A stretch of DNA of 64,000 nucleotides, from the NCBI RefSeq assembly GCF_000473045.1, contig NZ_AXAY01000040.1, forward strand, positions 260-64,259. The letters are read 5' to 3'. The notes beneath the pieces were generated by a model. That model saw only the letters and a program-made list of their open reading frames with translations. It was not told where the DNA came from and did not search any database. This DNA is from Bradyrhizobium sp. WSM3983. GTDB lineage: Bacteria > Pseudomonadota > Alphaproteobacteria > Rhizobiales > Xanthobacteraceae. Made by a program: the position numbers and the translations under genes. Shown here in pieces: positions 61,445 to 64,000 of this stretch; the stretch's first letter is position 1, and each line of letters starts with the position of its first letter.

Positions 61445-63082
61445 ATGGCCAAGATCATGCTTTACGATGCTGACGCTAGGGCGGCGCTTGCGCGCGGCGT
61501 GGACCAGCTTGCCCGCGCTGTAGTCGGTACGCTCGGTCCCAAGGGAACCAACGTCATCATGGATCGCCCGATCGGGACGCCGTTGGTGTCGCGCGATGGT
61601 GTCAGCATCGCGGCCGAGATCGAGTTACCCTGCCGGTTCGAGAATCTGGGCGCGCAGGTTGTTCGCGAGGTGTCCGCCCAGACCAATGAGATCGCCGGTG
61701 ACGGCACCACGACCGCGATAGCGCTCGCCAATGCGCTGGTGCAGGATGGCGTGAAACTGGTCGAGCACAAGCACAAGGCGGTCGACGTTGTCGCCGGCAT
61801 GGACCACGCCCGCGATCTGGTCATCAAAGCACTGCGAGAGGGCTCTCGGCCGCTGCGTCAGGGCGAATTGCGCATGGTTGCAAGCGTGGCGGCCACCGAG
61901 ACGTCACTGGGAGAGCTTATAGCGGAAGCGCTCGAGCGGGTCGGCATCGAAGGCGTCGTCCATGTCGAATATGCGTTGCCGGGCTCACCGACGCGGCTGG
62001 AGGTCGACGAAGGGCTCGTGCTCGATCGCGGATTCGTATCGCACCATATGGCGACCGACAGTTCAAGCCTGGCCGCCGAACTCGACAATCCGGCGATCCT
62101 GCTGACCGACCACAAAGTGCCATCGGCCGAGCCGATCCTGCGTATCCTCGACCAGCTCAAGGAGAGCGGGCGTCAGCTGCTGCTGGTAGCTGACGAGATC
62201 GCGCCTGAGGTCATCGCGGCGGTGATGCAGGCTCGGCTTCAGGGACGTGGCACCGTCGTCGCGATCAATCCGCCGGAATTCGGCCATTGGCGTAAGGCGA
62301 TGATGGAGGATCTCGCGATCATGACGGGTGGCCGGGTGATCGCGCGCGACCTGGGTGCCCGGATCGAGGAGGTGACGATCGCCGATCTGGGCAATGCGAC
62401 GCGCGCGAGGGTATCCGCATCCGCGACCGTGATCCTGGGCGGCAATGGCGACAAGGCGGCCATCGACGGGCGGCGGCAACTGGTCCAGAAGCTGTGGGAC
62501 GAGGCACCGCAGAATATCGAGCGCGACAAGCTGGCCGATCGCCTTGCAAAGCTCACCCGCGGGACCGCACTCCTGCTCGCAGGCGGCGCCACGCCGGTCG
62601 AGCAAAAACGCACGGCGCAACTCCTCGAAGATGGCCTTAACGCAGCCCGGGCTGCCCGTGGCGAAGGTGTGGTGGCCGGTGGCGGTACTGCCCTCGCGCA
62701 GGTCGCAGCGCGGCTCGATCCGTTGGTGGATCAGGAGGTTGATGGCGCACAAGCCGGTGCGATGCTGGTCCGCGATGCGATCAAGCGCCCATTGGCGATC
62801 ATCGCCGGCAATGCCGGACAGGATGGCGCTATGATCGTGACACGGGTCGTCGCCGAGCAACCCGGCACGGGCTTCGATGCCAGGAGCGGCAGATTTACCG
62901 ACATGTTCGAAGCCGGCGTCATTGATCCCGTCAAGGTTACCTGCGCCGCTCTCGAGAATGCGGTGTCGGTGGCCAAGCTGATCTTGACGACTCATTCGCT
63001 CGTCGTCGATCTTCCTGAAGGCGTCGATCCTACCGCCGGCCCTGCGCGCGGCGGCGGTGCCGAAGTTTACGGCCGGAGCTGA
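61445..63082 (+). CDS. mimG: GroEL-family chaperonin dedicated to the monooxygenase
   Basis: The product is 545 aa. Class I chaperonin motifs include VVGTLGPKGTNVIMD and GDGTTTAIALA with the ATPase Asp. The Gly-Met C-terminal repeat of housekeeping GroEL is replaced by RGGGAEVYGRS, and sequence divergence is high. Such copies sit in propane/phenol monooxygenase operons and are needed for hydroxylase folding. No groES is adjacent. Confidence 0.93.
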   Translation: MAKIMLYDADARAALARGVDQLARAVVGTLGPKGTNVIMDRPIGTPLVSRDGVSIAAEIELPCRFENLGAQVVREVSAQTNEIAGDGTTTAIALANALVQDGVKLVEHKHKAVDVVAGMDHARDLVIKALREGSRPLRQGELRMVASVAATETSLGELIAEALERVGIEGVVHVEYALPGSPTRLEVDEGLVLDRGFVSHHMATDSSSLAAELDNPAILLTDHKVPSAEPILRILDQLKESGRQLLLVADEIAPEVIAAVMQARLQGRGTVVAINPPEFGHWRKAMMEDLAIMTGGRVIARDLGARIEEVTIADLGNATRARVSASATVILGGNGDKAAIDGRRQLVQKLWDEAPQNIERDKLADRLAKLTRGTALLLAGGATPVEQKRTAQLLEDGLNAARAARGEGVVAGGGTALAQVAARLDPLVDQEVDGAQAGAMLVRDAIKRPLAIIAGNAGQDGAMIVTRVVAEQPGTGFDARSGRFTDMFEAGVIDPVKVTCAALENAVSVAKLILTTHSLVVDLPEGVDPTAGPARGGGAEVYGRS

Positions 63083-63130
63083 TCGGCGCGGACCGACGAT
63101 CGCCATCGCGTTCGTTCCGCTCCGAGCGGT

Positions 63131-63155
63131 GCTTTCCGAGAGCGGCACGGAAAGC
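63131..63155 (+). terminator. Hairpin downstream of the mim operon
   Basis: GCTTTCCG (63131-63138) and CGGAAAGC (63148-63155) form an 8-bp stem with a 9-nt loop, 49 bp after the groEL stop. There is no T-run. It may stabilise or end the operon transcript. Confidence 0.35.
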
Positions 63156-63647
63156 AACCCATTGTGTTGGCAGCTATGGGGCCGGGACAGGATATGACGT
63201 CTGCCCGGCCCCTCTGCCAGAATCTCTTGAAGCATGTGGAGGCCCTGTCGGAGCAAATAGCAGAACTGGAGAAGCGTGAATGCGCGAAAGATTTCGGTTG
63301 CGCCGCTGCAGCATGTGCTGGAGGCCACCCAGATGGAATATGGGAGTATCACTGTGATAGGCCTTCCCCCCGATTGGACCGTCCTTGTCGACGAAAGGCC
63401 GACGAAAAAAGGATCGCGTCTTTATCGGCTCAGGCAAGGCACGATCGAAATTGATGGTGCCGGGTGCGGTGTTCACCACGAGCTCCGATTTTGTGGTCGT
63501 ACCTCAGCTCGGCGTGAGCGCAACGCAATAGTAGGCCACGGCTGGATCGCGTTGCGAAGCTGATTGCAGCGCCAATGGTCGCCTTAACTATCGCTGTAGC
63601 TCAAGTTTACGGACGAGTAGAAGCCGCACAACATAAGGGATGAAGCC
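63156..63647. other. Intergenic stretch between mim operon and the M20 gene
   Basis: One plus-strand frame from a GTG at 63276 (95 aa) is open but unrecognised. Nothing else is supported. Confidence 0.35.
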
Positions 63648-64000
63648 GTGCAACCAAGCCAGTCAACGCTCAATTGTCTGAGCGCTCTCGTTGAGTTCGA
63701 CACGGTGAGCGGCAGGTCAAATTTCGAATGCGTCGATTGGGTGAGAGCTCATCTTGAAGGATGCGGTGGGCACGTGCGGCTCGATTTCGACAGCAGCCAG
63801 AGAAAGGCTAATCTGTTCGCGACGTTTAGGGATGGACCAGGCGGAATTATCCTTTCTGGTCATCTTGATGTCGTGCCCGCCGACGGACAAGAATGGCTGA
63901 GCGATCCATTCAAGCTCGTTGTCAAAGACGGGCGAGCCTATGGCCGCGGGACGTGCGACATGAAGGGATTCGACGCGGTCATCCCGGGGCAAGCGAAGAG
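63648..64000 (+). CDS. M20-family deacetylase/peptidase, ArgE-like (partial)
   Basis: From a GTG the frame reads LNCLSALVEFDTVSGRSN, SGHLDVVPADGQEWLSDPF with the metal-binding His-x-Asp, and GRGTCDMKGFD with the second Asp. These are the hallmarks of acetylornithine deacetylase and relatives, which remove an acyl group using two zinc ions. The last residues (AVIPGQAK) depart from the family, so a frameshift or rearrangement may begin right at the window edge. The gene continues beyond the window. Confidence 0.75.
   Translation, partial: MQPSQSTLNCLSALVEFDTVSGRSNFECVDWVRAHLEGCGGHVRLDFDSSQRKANLFATFRDGPGGIILSGHLDVVPADGQEWLSDPFKLVVKDGRAYGRGTCDMKGFDAVIPGQAK

Noticed and set aside
1..64000. CRISPR arrays, tRNA or rRNA genes
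   Set aside because: No direct-repeat array with spacers and no cloverleaf or rRNA-like stretch was noticed on reading; a covariance search would be needed to exclude a tRNA fully.

Overview
The window looks like an accessory, symbiosis-related region of an alpha-proteobacterial rhizobium, most probably Bradyrhizobium. The pointers are a gibberellin (GA) operon of the rhizobial type, a NopD-like type III effector, a complete fixNOQP-fixGHIS-hemN-fixLJ set with FixK boxes, and a ROSE-type thermosensor ahead of hsp20. No rRNA or tRNA gene was seen. The species assignment is inference. Many gene remnants and partial duplications show a heavily reshuffled mobile region.

Layout. (1) 0-12 kb, minus strand: a plasmid/integrative-element block with a DUF2493 protein, an SMR transporter, a toprim protein and its truncated copy, a 1431-aa methylase/helicase and a ParB-like protein. 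ArdC belongs to the same block; its intact copy is at 29 kb and fragments lie at 11.9 and 16.6 kb. parB and ardC share a hairpin element directly upstream. (2) 12.9-16 kb: a NopD-like SUMO-protease effector. (3) 16.4-17.9 kb: remnants (ardC, a DUF2235 hydrolase, an outer-membrane protein, a P450). (4) 17.9-28.1 kb: the GA operon cyp112-cyp114-fd-sdr-cyp117-(ggps)-cps-ks-(idi), with convergent ggps2 at its 3' end. The operon is decayed at three places: a P450 remnant that is probably CYP115, a frameshifted ggps and a truncated idi. ggps2 has a well-matched sigma-54 promoter and probably replaces the dead ggps. Without CYP115 the expected end product is GA9.

(5) 28.5-46.6 kb: an IS630 remnant, ardC, a FixK-type regulator, fixGHIS and fixNOQP (high-affinity cbb3 oxidase and its assembly factors), hemN with a run of very small membrane-protein genes, fixJ-fixL and a pseudoazurin. 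Six FixK-type boxes tie this block into one low-oxygen regulon. (6) 46.6-56.4 kb: a second, dead pseudoazurin-nnrS copy, a PIN-like protein, a frameshifted outer-membrane protein, hsp20 behind a thermosensor, hipBA, an RraA-like remnant, an ECF-like sigma factor with a membrane partner, and another pair of small membrane peptides.

(7) 56.9-63.1 kb, plus strand: a propane/acetone-type soluble di-iron monooxygenase operon (mimABCD plus a dedicated groEL) behind a sigma-54 promoter. (8) The window ends inside an M20-family (ArgE-like) deacetylase gene.
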